A DNA stretch of 34,025 nt, from assembly GCA_030612835.1 (NCBI GenBank), contig JAUWND010000008.1, forward strand, positions 1-34,025, given 5' to 3'. The stretch comes from Candidatus Methanophagales archaeon. GTDB lineage: Archaea; Halobacteriota; Syntropharchaeia; Alkanophagales; Methanospirareceae. This document shows, piece by piece, positions 1 to 7,215 of this stretch; the stretch's first letter is position 1; every line of letters begins with the position of its first letter. Made by a program: the position numbers and the translations under genes. Under the pieces are notes generated by a model that saw only the letters and a program-made list of their open reading frames with translations, was not told where the DNA came from and searched no databases.

Positions 1-51
1 GTCGAGCGTTTTTGCATTTAACCTCTCAGATGCAGTTTTATTTCCTTTCAT
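1..51 (-). CDS. N-terminus of an unidentified protein, cut by the window edge
   Basis: Reading the minus strand from an ATG at 51 gives 17 codons (MKGNKTASERLNAKTLD) that are open to the window edge. A clear Shine-Dalgarno GGAGG lies at 61-65 with a nine-base spacer, which is the main reason to believe the start. The peptide is hydrophilic and too short to assign to a family. The gene is divergent from carS, so positions 52-238 should hold both promoters. Confidence 0.5.
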   Translation of the reverse strand, partial: MKGNKTASERLNAKTLD

Positions 52-165
52 TCTTTTCGCCTCCTCTCAATCCGGAATGCTTTTTATGTCGTATGTCTAT
101 AGGACTTATGCAGAGGAGGTCATATGGCCTAATAGCAAATAGGTAGAGGTTATAGCTATCTCAGA

Positions 166-176
166 TTTAAATATTT
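166..176 (+). promoter_or_regulatory. AT-rich TATA-like box upstream of carS
   Basis: TTTAAATATTT lies about 63 bases before the carS ATG and resembles an archaeal TATA element. It would give a leader of about 35-40 bases that includes the purine-rich GAGG just before the start codon. Nothing else was recognised between 52 and 238. Confidence 0.35.
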
Positions 177-238
177 CCCGATGTGAACTATAGGTTATAG
201 TAGCTACATTCATATGATCAAGAGGAAATTAGAGCACC

Positions 239-763
239 ATGATTATAGAGACCATCATTGCTGCAATATGGCTGATGCTGCCGGCGTACATAACGAATTC
301 AAGTGCCGCGTTCTTTGGCGGTAAAACGCCCATAGACCGGGGTATTTATTGGGGTAAAAACAGGTTGCTAGGTGATGGTAAGACATACGAAGGCTTCTTA
401 AAGGGGTTCTTCTGCGGGTTCATCGTCGGCATCATACAGCAACTGTTTTCTGACTCTTTTGGTAGTTTTCCATACTTTATCGTCACTCTATTTTGCTTAT
501 CTGCGGGTGCAATGCTTGGCGACTTGCTTGGAAGTTTAATAAAGCGGAAAATAGGGCTAAAACGTGGTGCTCCCCTACCTTTAGTAGACCAACTGGACTT
601 CGTAGCCGGAGCCTGGCTGCTCCTGCTCATATTTGCCCGAGATTGGTTCTTTGAAGCTTTTACCTTAGATGTAATCATTGCAGTTCTTATTATTACGCCT
701 CTGTTGCATCTGTCTGCAAATTACATCGCCTTTAAGATGGGGAAGAAGAATGTACCCTGGTAA
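239..763 (+). CDS. carS: CDP-archaeol synthase (CarS)
   Basis: This is the integral membrane enzyme that transfers CMP from CTP to 2,3-di-O-geranylgeranylglyceryl phosphate, making CDP-archaeol for polar archaeal lipids. The 174-residue length fits the DUF46/CarS family. Seen in the sequence are the N-terminal LPAYITNSSAAFFGG and PIDRG motifs, the LGDGKTYEGFLKGFFCG signature (about residues 43-60), the GDLLGSLIKR segment, and RGAPLPLVDQLDFV near residues 109-122. Hydrophobic spans fall around residues 5-20, 55-75, 78-100, 120-135 and 142-165. The ATG is preceded by a GAGG-type ribosome site. The gene is convergent with the small winged-helix gene downstream and is a strong archaeal marker. 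Confidence 0.93.
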   Translation: MIIETIIAAIWLMLPAYITNSSAAFFGGKTPIDRGIYWGKNRLLGDGKTYEGFLKGFFCGFIVGIIQQLFSDSFGSFPYFIVTLFCLSAGAMLGDLLGSLIKRKIGLKRGAPLPLVDQLDFVAGAWLLLLIFARDWFFEAFTLDVIIAVLIITPLLHLSANYIAFKMGKKNVPW

Positions 764-766
764 AAT

Positions 767-780
767 CACTCTGCTGAGTG
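767..780. terminator. Small hairpin between convergent genes
   Basis: CACTC (767-771) and GAGTG (776-780) form a five-base-pair stem with a TGCT loop, followed by an A/T-rich run. It lies between the stop codons of carS and the convergent small gene. It may help end transcription in both directions, but the stem is short and the call is tentative. Confidence 0.3.
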
Positions 781-797
781 GGTAAAACTTTTGGGGA

Positions 798-1019
798 TCA
801 TTCAATTTCACAGATTCGTCTAATCTCCTCTATTGCCCTTGGGTTTAGGGATACTTCTAAGCCATAGGACGTTGGCTTTGAAATAATGTATCCTTCTTTG
901 ATTAGTAATTTCAATGCCTTCTTTATATCTCCCCGTACATGTTTTGGAAAGCCATTTATTACATTGTCCTCTGAGGTATGTCGCCTTCCCACGTGCCTAT
1001 TTTTATAAAGTTTTTCCAA
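798..1019 (-). CDS. Small conserved archaeal winged-helix-like protein
   Basis: The 73-residue basic protein has a pattern typical of a short winged helix: GFPKHVRGDIKKALKLL (helix-turn-helix part), EGYIISKPTSYGLEV (the beta-wing) and SLNPRAIEEIRRI (C-terminal helix). I recall similar proteins of unknown function in methanogens. DNA or RNA binding is inferred from the fold pattern only. The start is TTG at 1019, and a TATA-like CTATAAT on the minus strand about 25-30 bases upstream suggests a leaderless transcript. It is divergent from the next winged-helix gene, with which it may share control. Confidence 0.72.
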   Translation of the reverse strand: MEKLYKNRHVGRRHTSEDNVINGFPKHVRGDIKKALKLLIKEGYIISKPTSYGLEVSLNPRAIEEIRRICEIE

Positions 1020-1084
1020 TATTGCCTTTTTATATTCATACCAGATTATAGCAAAACTTATATTCTTATTGATACAAGTTAATT
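1020..1084. promoter_or_regulatory. Divergent promoter region of two winged-helix genes
   Basis: The 65-base gap holds ACTTATATTC at 1056-1065, about 25 bases before the plus-strand ATG. On the other strand a CTATAAT motif (near 1044-1050) lies about 25-30 bases before the minus-strand TTG. Both distances fit leaderless archaeal transcripts, and no Shine-Dalgarno motif is present. Autoregulation by the encoded winged-helix proteins is plausible but not shown. Confidence 0.45.
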
Positions 1085-1468
1085 ATGGGAGATTTAAATT
1101 TAAAGATGGAAGTATCAGAAGAAAGCCCTTTACAAGCTATATTTGGAACTCACCCGCAGGTAAAAATTGTAGAAACTTTGGTCCTACATCCCGATTTTGA
1201 CTACAGTCTCATCGAATTAGCAGAGAATGCAGAAGTATCCAAGGCCATGGTATTCGCACTGAAAGACAAGTTTTTGCATTATAAGATTATGAAACCCACA
1301 AGGAAAGTGGAGCGCCTCCAACGATATAAATTCAATGAGAACAGCCCTGTGGGTAAGTTGTTGAATTCTCTCTCCTTCAAATTGGCTGATATATATATAG
1401 AGTTGCTACTCAAAGGAGAAGAGGCTATAAAAGAAGTAAAAAAGCAGGTAGAAGTTGTAATTAGGTAA
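1085..1468 (+). CDS. Winged-helix transcription regulator-like protein
   Basis: The 127-residue protein starts with an acidic tail and then has an archaeal winged helix: PQVKIVETLVLHPDFDYSLI (helix 1), ELAENAEVSKAMVFALKDKF (helix-turn-helix, about residues 46-66) and a wing around KPTRKVERLQRYKFN. The C-terminal region (GKLLNSLSFKLADIYIELLL) is a long helix that could dimerise. The design resembles ArsR/MarR-like regulators of archaea, with no ligand-binding domain. ATG 1085 lies about 25 bases after a TATA-like element, consistent with a leaderless mRNA. The target is unknown; the divergent winged-helix gene and the nearby small module are candidates. Confidence 0.7.
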   Translation: MGDLNLKMEVSEESPLQAIFGTHPQVKIVETLVLHPDFDYSLIELAENAEVSKAMVFALKDKFLHYKIMKPTRKVERLQRYKFNENSPVGKLLNSLSFKLADIYIELLLKGEEAIKEVKKQVEVVIR

Positions 1469-1470
1469 TA

Positions 1471-1599
1471 CTATTTTTCATCTTTGTTAGCACTCTCACT
1501 TATGCCTTCACCTTGAAGAAATTTCTCCTCGAATGAAATACCTGATTCACATCTGATAGTATCCCAGATTGTAGCAAGGGAAGCAAAAATATTCCTCAT
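1471..1599 (-). CDS. 42-residue unknown protein, second gene of a tiny operon
   Basis: The minus strand encodes 42 residues (beginning MRNIFASLATIWDTIRCESG) from ATG 1599 to TAG at 1471-1473. The ATG overlaps the TGA of the preceding 57-residue gene as ATGA, the usual sign of translational coupling, and this is the best evidence that it is real. The N-terminus is mildly hydrophobic and the C-terminus is charged (ESANKDEK). No family was recognised. It is convergent with the winged-helix gene that ends at 1468. Confidence 0.5.
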   Translation of the reverse strand: MRNIFASLATIWDTIRCESGISFEEKFLQGEGISESANKDEK

Positions 1600-1769
1600 T
1601 CTCTGCCACCGCCCGACTTTTCATTACGTTCTCGCCACAAATCGAACAGCATATATGCTTCAGGATACACATCCCTACGACGATCCTCAAAATCGGGATC
1701 GATGTAATTGCTTAATGCTTTTTGTACGACCAAATTTTTAGTGGAGTCTCTCTTTCCCAGACTAATCAT
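1596..1769 (-). CDS. 57-residue unknown protein, first gene of a tiny operon
   Basis: The protein (MISLGKRDSTKNLVVQKALS... to RNEKSGGGRE) is small and highly charged. Its first half could pass for a ribbon-helix-helix antitoxin-like segment, but this is not a firm match. An upstream in-frame start at 1811 exists, but it would read through the TATA box, so I place the start at ATG 1769, which lies about 20-25 bases after that box and would be leaderless. It is coupled by ATGA to the 42-residue gene. A toxin-antitoxin or regulator pair is a guess from architecture alone. Confidence 0.5.
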   Translation of the reverse strand: MISLGKRDSTKNLVVQKALSNYIDPDFEDRRRDVYPEAYMLFDLWRERNEKSGGGRE

Positions 1770-1784
1770 CGGATAAAAACGAAA

Positions 1785-1797
1785 AATATATATAAAC
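1785..1797 (-). promoter_or_regulatory. TATA box of the two-gene minus-strand module
   Basis: On the minus strand the sequence reads GGTTTATATATATTTTTC. Its centre is about 22-25 bases before ATG 1769, the spacing expected for TBP-directed initiation at or near the start codon. Confidence 0.5.
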
Positions 1798-1831
1798 CGC
1801 CACATATGCACTGCATATACTAGTGGGTAGG

Positions 1832-1915
1832 ATGTCAGAAAGAAGGGGGCACCTGAGACAGATGCTCAGAGATAAAGAGGAAGGTATGAAGGAGGGTGAT
1901 GAACTTTGGTTTTAG
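1832..1915 (+). CDS. Possible 27-residue leader peptide before the antiporter-like genes
   Basis: ATG 1832 opens a 27-codon frame (MSERRGHLRQMLRDKEEGMK...) ending in TAG 1913-1915, which overlaps the TTG start of the next gene by ten bases. The charged peptide contains the downstream Shine-Dalgarno region within its coding sequence, so translation of one could affect the other. There is no family match, and it may be chance. Confidence 0.25.
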   Translation: MSERRGHLRQMLRDKEEGMKEGDELWF

Positions 1916-3450
1916 CTGAACATTTTCCGGTGCTTGTCATTGTAATATCGATGCTTGCAGCCTTTACTATTCTGCTCGCCGGAAAGGTGAACAAGAAGGC
2001 AGCATTCCCTATCGCCTTAGTAACCATATTCATACAACTGTTGTTGTCCTTGTCTATCTTGAAGCGTGTTCTGACAGAAGGGACCATACATTACTGGCTG
2101 GGCGGCTGGTCGCCACCATGGGGTATCGAATACGTAATAGATGCGCTAAATGCGTTTGTATTGGTTGTAGTTCTGTTCATGAGTTTTATGTGTGTTATAT
2201 ATTCAAAGCGAAGCATAGAGAAAGAGCAACCGCGTAATATTGTCCTGTTCTATGTAGTCTTTCAGCTTCTCATTACGGGTTTATGCGGTATTACCGTTAC
2301 AGGGGATATATTCAATCTGTACGTTTTCCTGGAGATATCCGCCTTAGCGGCATATGCATTAATAGCCGTTGCCGGTGGAAGGGCGCTGAAGGCGAGCTAT
2401 AACTATGTGATAATGGGTTCCCTGGGTGCCTGCTTCTTCCTGTTGGGCGCTGGTTTCCTGTACGCCGTTACGGGCACGCTAAATATGGAGGACCTTTCTA
2501 GGCTGTTACCACCGCTATATGAGAATAGGGCAGTGCAAGCGGCATTTGTATTCTTCGCAGTCGGATTGAGCATAAAGGTCGCGCTATTTCCGCTGCACGT
2601 ATGGCAGCCGGATGCATATACGTACGCACCTTCTGTCGTGAGCGTGATAATCGCAACTGCGATGGCAAAAGTATCTGTGTATGCGCTTATAAGGGTTATC
2701 TTCTCCGTCTTCACGATCGAGTTCATCGAGAGTTATGTAGGTATAGACGTTGCTCTTTGCTGGATAGCTGCGATAGGAATAATCGCTGGGTCGGTACTTG
2801 CGATTATGCAGACAAATTTGAAGCGGATGCTGGCTTATTCCAGCGTTGCGCAGATAGGATATATAGTACTGGGAATAGGACTAGCACCAATGTCTGCATG
2901 GGGGCTCGTCGGTGCGGTCGCACACATATTAAACCATGCGCTAATGAAAGGCTGCCTGTTTTGTGCTGCGGGCGCATTCATATATAAGTTAGGGCTTTGG
3001 GACATACGAGATTTCGAAGGTTTGGGGAAGAAGATGCCGTATGCTAGTTTCGCATTCACGATAGCTGCGATTTCTATGATTGGGGTACCGCCGTGCACGG
3101 GCTTTGCATCGAAACTGTTTTTAATCTTAGCATCGTTACAGGCTACGGAAACTTTACCTTTTTCCGGCTACTTCTTCGTGGCTGTGCTCCTGACCAGTAC
3201 ACTTTTAAACCTCGCTTATTTCTGGCGTGTAATAGACCGCATTTATTTCGTTAAGTCAGAAGAGGGGCATGAAGAAGTAGGAGGACAAGAAATAAAGAAG
3301 GCAGATGTTCCTTTTAGCATGGTTGTTCCGATGTTAATCCTTGCGGTTCTTTGTATTGTCGTTGGTATTTTATGGCTTACAAACCTACCTTTACCTTTTA
3401 TTGAACAGGTGTTGGCTGATTTAGGAGTGGGGGTGTTGCCGCAATGGTAG
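1906..3450 (+). CDS. MrpD/NuoL-M-like cation/proton antiporter subunit (first of two)
   Basis: The 514-residue polytopic membrane protein belongs to the proton-conducting transporter family (PF00361) shared by Mrp antiporters and complex I. Key family residues are visible: the transmembrane-5 glutamate in YVFLEISALAAYALI (about residue 146) and the transmembrane-7 lysine in SIKVALFPLHVWQPDAY (about residue 224), followed by APSVVSVIIATAMAKVSVYALIRV. A later NLKRMLAYSSVAQIGY segment and HILNHALMKGCLF are also typical. The start is TTG 1906 with GGAGGG at 1891-1896. It overlaps the next paralog by seven bases. The usual Mrp A, B, C, E, F and G partners are absent here, so it may serve an Ech/Mbh-like or other membrane complex encoded elsewhere. 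Confidence 0.88.
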   Translation: MVLAEHFPVLVIVISMLAAFTILLAGKVNKKAAFPIALVTIFIQLLLSLSILKRVLTEGTIHYWLGGWSPPWGIEYVIDALNAFVLVVVLFMSFMCVIYSKRSIEKEQPRNIVLFYVVFQLLITGLCGITVTGDIFNLYVFLEISALAAYALIAVAGGRALKASYNYVIMGSLGACFFLLGAGFLYAVTGTLNMEDLSRLLPPLYENRAVQAAFVFFAVGLSIKVALFPLHVWQPDAYTYAPSVVSVIIATAMAKVSVYALIRVIFSVFTIEFIESYVGIDVALCWIAAIGIIAGSVLAIMQTNLKRMLAYSSVAQIGYIVLGIGLAPMSAWGLVGAVAHILNHALMKGCLFCAAGAFIYKLGLWDIRDFEGLGKKMPYASFAFTIAAISMIGVPPCTGFASKLFLILASLQATETLPFSGYFFVAVLLTSTLLNLAYFWRVIDRIYFVKSEEGHEEVGGQEIKKADVPFSMVVPMLILAVLCIVVGILWLTNLPLPFIEQVLADLGVGVLPQW

Positions 3451-4991
3451 AGATGCTGACGCCGCTGTTTGTTATTTTATGCCCACTAATTGCAGCGCCA
3501 TTGATATTGCTACTGGGTAAATGGCCGAATATAAGGGATGGCGTGGCGATCGCCGCAGGCATAGCGACGTTCTCGCTCGTTCTCTCCATGATAAACCCGA
3601 TTTTAGAAGGAGATGTTATCCGCATCTCGTTTCAGACGTTATTGCCTGGTGTGGCAGTTGGCTTTAAAGTGGATGCTTTCGGTATGCTTTTCGCTCTCAC
3701 TTCGTCTTCCCTCTGGATATTAGTCACTATCTATTCCATAGGCTATATGCGGTCCCTGAAGGAGCATGCGCAGACACGTTTCTTCTTTAGCTTCGCTCTT
3801 GCTATATTCGGCGCCTTAGGCATTGCGATGTCCGCGAATTTAGTCACGATGTTCATCTTTTACGAGATATTAACTGTCTCGACATATCCGCTGGTCATTC
3901 ACGATCAAACCGCAGAGGCGTTGAGTGCAGGCCATAAATATTTCGCGTATCTGCTCACTTCAGGCTGTTTCTTCCTCTTTGGTTTGATGCTGGTTTACTA
4001 TCTTACGGGCACCACGGATTTTACGAATGGCGGGATAGCAGCACTTGGAGCACTTAATCCGGCGCATAAATGGACACTGATAATTTTATTCTTCTGTTTC
4101 CTGTTAGGGTTTTTGAAGGCGGCGTGGATGCCATTTCACTCATGGCTACCCTCTGCTATGGTAGCGCCTACACCGGTAAGTGCGTTATTACATGCAGTGG
4201 CAGTGGTGAAGGCGGGCGTATTCGGGATCGTCAGGATTGTATGTTATATATATGGTGTTGATTTAATGACCTCGCTCGGACTTGGCCTGGCGCTTGCATG
4301 CATAGCCGGCTTTACAATGATCGTTGCCAATCTGTTTGCCATTGCACAAGATAACCTGAAGCGAAGACTTGCTTATTCCACCATAAACCAGTTGTCATAT
4401 ATTCTGCTGGGTGCGGCGTTGTTAACTCCGGATGGCGTAAAAGGTGCAATGATGCACATTCCTTTCCACGGCTACATGAAGATAACGCTCTTTCTCTGTG
4501 CTGGTGCGATAATGGTGGCTACGGGAAAGAAGAACATAAGTGAGATGGCAGGCATAGGAAAGACAATGCCGGTAACGATGCTAGCATTCACCGTAGGTGC
4601 ACTTGGTATGTGTGGCATTCCACCTGCGGTTGGCTTCATAAGCAAATGGTTCTTATGCGCAGGGTCCGTGGAAGCAGCCGAAACAATTTCACCGGTAATG
4701 ATTATGTTCCTGTTCGTTCTTCTGATAGCTTCTTTGCTGGATGTCGTTTATTTCTTCCCCATAATACATACCGCATTCTTTAAGGATCCGGAAGGTGTGG
4801 CGGGAGAGCCAAAGGTAAAAGAAGCACCTCCGTCTGTGGTCATTCCGTTAGCTATAACTGCGACATTCTCGATTATATTCTTTTTAGCGTTCATTCTGAG
4901 ACCGGTAGATGTGCTTGCCCCATATGTAGATATGCTCTCAATGCACATCTATGACCTTGTGGATATAGCAGTTGGAAATGTGTTTACGTAA
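3444..4991 (+). CDS. MrpD/NuoL-M-like cation/proton antiporter subunit (second of two)
   Basis: The 515-residue protein is a paralog of the preceding gene, and its ATG sits inside that gene's last codons, so the two are coupled. It has the transmembrane-5 glutamate in MFIFYEILTVSTYPLVIHD (about residue 141), the transmembrane-7 region GFLKAAWMPFHSWLPSAM (lysine about 226), then APTPVSALLHAVAVVKAGVFGIVRI with the next lysine, and NLKRRLAYSTINQLSYI with a following HIPFHGYMKITLFLCAGAI. These are the residues of the proton path in NuoL/M/N-type subunits. Two unlike antiporter subunits side by side suggest a heteromeric membrane arm. No hydrophilic partner is encoded next to them. Confidence 0.88.
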   Translation: MVEMLTPLFVILCPLIAAPLILLLGKWPNIRDGVAIAAGIATFSLVLSMINPILEGDVIRISFQTLLPGVAVGFKVDAFGMLFALTSSSLWILVTIYSIGYMRSLKEHAQTRFFFSFALAIFGALGIAMSANLVTMFIFYEILTVSTYPLVIHDQTAEALSAGHKYFAYLLTSGCFFLFGLMLVYYLTGTTDFTNGGIAALGALNPAHKWTLIILFFCFLLGFLKAAWMPFHSWLPSAMVAPTPVSALLHAVAVVKAGVFGIVRIVCYIYGVDLMTSLGLGLALACIAGFTMIVANLFAIAQDNLKRRLAYSTINQLSYILLGAALLTPDGVKGAMMHIPFHGYMKITLFLCAGAIMVATGKKNISEMAGIGKTMPVTMLAFTVGALGMCGIPPAVGFISKWFLCAGSVEAAETISPVMIMFLFVLLIASLLDVVYFFPIIHTAFFKDPEGVAGEPKVKEAPPSVVIPLAITATFSIIFFLAFILRPVDVLAPYVDMLSMHIYDLVDIAVGNVFT

Positions 4992-5067
4992 TAATTTATT
5001 TAACTAAAACCGTGCATGTATCTTATTGTATACAAAGGATATTATTTCTTTTGTAATGAATGCTTTC

Positions 5068-5126
5068 TTTAAACCCTTTAGAAAAGTGTTTACGGTAAAA
5101 GCTTCGCGGAAAGAAAGGGTTTTAAA
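5068..5126 (+). promoter_or_regulatory. Imperfect inverted repeat in the leader of the marker-15 gene
   Basis: TTTAAACCCTTTA (5068-5080) can pair imperfectly with AAAGGGTTTTAAA (5114-5126) around a loop of about 33 bases, ending 24 bases before the GTG start. It occupies the gap between the antiporter gene and the marker-15 ATPase. It could be a terminator for the upstream operon or a small repeat remnant; no function can be assigned. Confidence 0.25.
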
Positions 5127-5149
5127 AAACAGTGTAGAAGGCGAGCAAG

Positions 5150-6391
5150 GTGGAAGAGAGAGAAGAAAAGATAAGAATAGCGCAGGTTTCTTGTGGTACC
5201 ATCTATGGGCACGTGCAGCATGAGATAGAGCGTGCCGTTGCGGAGATAGGTGCAGAGATATTTGTGCCCGAAGTTGACCTGAATTATGTAGCAGAGAAGG
5301 TGGATGATTTTGGATATGACTTTGGCGCAAGCTGGGGATTAAAAGTAGCGATGGCAAGGGGATATGCAGTGGCTGAAGGACTATATGATGCTGATGCGGT
5401 ATTCATTGCCGGCTGCCATAAATGTCCACGAGGTGCGATTATAAGGACGGAAATAAGACGAATACTACAGAAGCGCACAAAATTACCGCTTGTTATGTAT
5501 CCCTTCTCAGAACGGACGAAAGCAGGCGAATTGCTTACGAGATTGGAAGCGCTGATTACAATAGTGAGACGGCGATGGATACTGGAGCGGACAGTGCAAG
5601 AGGGGCTTACTGCGGGTATTGATTCCGGCTCTACAACGACAAAGGCGGTAATAATGCAAGATGACGAGATATTAGGGGCGACGTGGTCGCCGTCACGAGA
5701 GGTAGTAAAGACGGCGGAGAAGGTTTTTGCCGATGCGTTGAAGATCGCGGGCGTTAAGAGAGAGGATATAGAGGCACTGGGAACAACGGGTTACGGCAGA
5801 CACACATTAGGCAAGCATTTCAAAGCGGATTTGGTGCAGGAAGAGCTAACAGTAAACTCGAAGGCTGCAATGTATCTCGCGGGCATTGAGAAGGGCGAAG
5901 CAATGATCATTGACATCGGGGGGATGGACAACAAGATAATAACGGCAAACGATGGCATACCCGATAATTTCACGATGGGTGGGATATGCGCAGGAGCTTC
6001 TGGCAGGTTCCTGGAGATGATAGCACGTCGGTTGGGTGTAGATGTAGTAGAGATGGGTAAGTTAGCACTTAAAGGCGATTATGATAATGTGAAGACAGAC
6101 AGTTATTGTATTGTTTTTGGTATTCAGGACCTCGTATCCGCGTTATCAAGTGGAGCGAGGCGAGAAGATATTGCGGCTGCTGCTTGTCATTCGGTAGTCG
6201 AGCAGGTGAAGGAGCAGTTGTTACAGGAGATAGATCTCAGACACCCGGCAATAGAAGTAGGTGGCACTGCTTTGGTCGAGGGCGTGCCAGTAGAGATGAA
6301 CAATGTACTAGGATTTGATGTGATCGTGCCGAAATATCCACAGTATATAGGTGCAGTTGGTGGAGCACTGCTCTCTTCATCCTTCCGGTAA
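5150..6391 (+). CDS. Methanogenesis marker protein 15-type BcrAD/BadFG ATPase
   Basis: The 413-residue protein has a marker-15-type N-terminal domain (QVSCGTIYGHVQHEIERAV; GCHKCPRGAI near residues 88-97) and a C-terminal ASKHA-fold ATPase of the BcrAD/BadFG family from about residue 153 (TAGIDSGSTTTKAVIM phosphate loop, GTTGYGRHTLGKHF, MIIDIGGMDNK, then ICAGASGRFLE with the cysteine position used for the bridging Fe-S cluster, and DSYCIVFGIQDLVSAL). Relatives activate Fe-S enzymes by ATP-driven electron transfer. Marker 15 occurs with methyl-coenzyme M reductase in methanogens, and a role in assembling or activating it is inferred. The start is GTG 5150, and the TAATG overlap couples it to the next gene. 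Confidence 0.85.
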   Translation: MEEREEKIRIAQVSCGTIYGHVQHEIERAVAEIGAEIFVPEVDLNYVAEKVDDFGYDFGASWGLKVAMARGYAVAEGLYDADAVFIAGCHKCPRGAIIRTEIRRILQKRTKLPLVMYPFSERTKAGELLTRLEALITIVRRRWILERTVQEGLTAGIDSGSTTTKAVIMQDDEILGATWSPSREVVKTAEKVFADALKIAGVKREDIEALGTTGYGRHTLGKHFKADLVQEELTVNSKAAMYLAGIEKGEAMIIDIGGMDNKIITANDGIPDNFTMGGICAGASGRFLEMIARRLGVDVVEMGKLALKGDYDNVKTDSYCIVFGIQDLVSALSSGARREDIAAAACHSVVEQVKEQLLQEIDLRHPAIEVGGTALVEGVPVEMNNVLGFDVIVPKYPQYIGAVGGALLSSSFR

Positions 6392-6891
6392 TGGACGTTA
6401 AAATAATCCGCAGCCGAAAAAGGAAGAAGACGATAAGTGCGAAAGAAGTGGACGGTGTAATACAGCTATTTCTGCCACTGGGACTCTCACGCGAGGAGGA
6501 ATCCAAATACGTTCTGTGGACGAAGAAGCGGTTCGAGGCACAGCGGCGTAAAAAGGAATTGTGGGCGGATAATGCTGATTCCGTGCTGGAACAACGTGCT
6601 CGTGAACTGAACAAGCGTTATTTCGGCGGTGCGCTCTCGTGGGTACAGATAGGCTATACGACCGAGCAGAATGCACGCACGTTTGGGATTTGTAACACGA
6701 CGAAAAAAACGATTTTGATATCCGATCGCCTGCGAAAAATGCCGAAATTTGTTCATGATTATGTCGTGGTGCATGAACTTGCACATCTGAAGGTGCCAAG
6801 ACACGGACCTGAATTCTGGAAACTTGTGAATAGATTTCCCAAAACTGAGCGAGCACGTGGATATTTGATGGCGATTGGGATGGGCGATTAA
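6391..6891 (+). CDS. YgjP-type zinc metallopeptidase (DUF45 family)
   Basis: The 166-residue cytosolic-looking protein has the family zinc site HELAH at residues 128-132 and a third histidine at 138 in PRHGPEFW, as in YgjP/SprT-like gluzincin folds. The N-terminal half is rich in Lys/Arg (RSRKRKKT) with ARELNKRYFGGALS before the strand region TFGICNTTKKTILISDRL. Substrates of the family are poorly known. The ATG overlaps the stop of the marker-15 ATPase by one base, so the pair is cotranslated. The stop codon is followed at once by the 8-base target duplication of a palindromic element. Confidence 0.82.
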   Translation: MDVKIIRSRKRKKTISAKEVDGVIQLFLPLGLSREEESKYVLWTKKRFEAQRRKKELWADNADSVLEQRARELNKRYFGGALSWVQIGYTTEQNARTFGICNTTKKTILISDRLRKMPKFVHDYVVVHELAHLKVPRHGPEFWKLVNRFPKTERARGYLMAIGMGD

Positions 6892-6898
6892 TGGTGGT

Positions 6899-7075
6899 GT
6901 ATTTGTTTAGCTCCTTTTTATAACCACCCGATTACACAGATTTTCACGAGAAAAAAGAATAATATTGACATAGTTTTAGTACACCACTAACTACTTTATG
7001 CCATAAAAAATAATCCCAAGTTCTTGTGTTAATCTTGTGAAATCTCGTGGTTTTTTTATGTAGCTATACAAAAAC
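6899..7075. mobile_element. GTATTTG-family MITE, copy A (177 bp)
   Basis: The left end is GTATTTGTTTAGCT and the right end is AGCTATACAAAAAC, which are inverted copies with one mismatch at the second-last bases. The flanks ATGGTGGT (6891-6898) and ATAGTGGT (7076-7083) match at seven of eight bases and look like a target duplication. Inside, AACCACCCGATTACACAG... pairs with ...CTTGTGAAATCTCGTGG as a long hairpin, leaving a unique core of about 70 bases. It has no coding capacity. Its core matches copy F in reverse orientation. It accounts for nearly all of the gap up to the metallo-beta-lactamase gene; 7084-7215 holds nothing I recognise. Confidence 0.82.
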
Positions 7076-7215
7076 ATAGTGGTGACTCGTAAGTTACAAT
7101 ATAACCATAAGCAACTCCTTTTAAGGTTTGTGTCTTTTCTCTTCTATATCTTCCGCTTCTATTGGGTACTTCTTTATCCTTATCGGCTCAATAAACCGGT
7201 TTATAACAATTTCTG

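Noticed and set aside
5004-5357. 117-residue minus-strand frame
   Set aside because: It overlaps the start of the marker-15 gene and reads as low-complexity Leu/Ser/Pro sequence.
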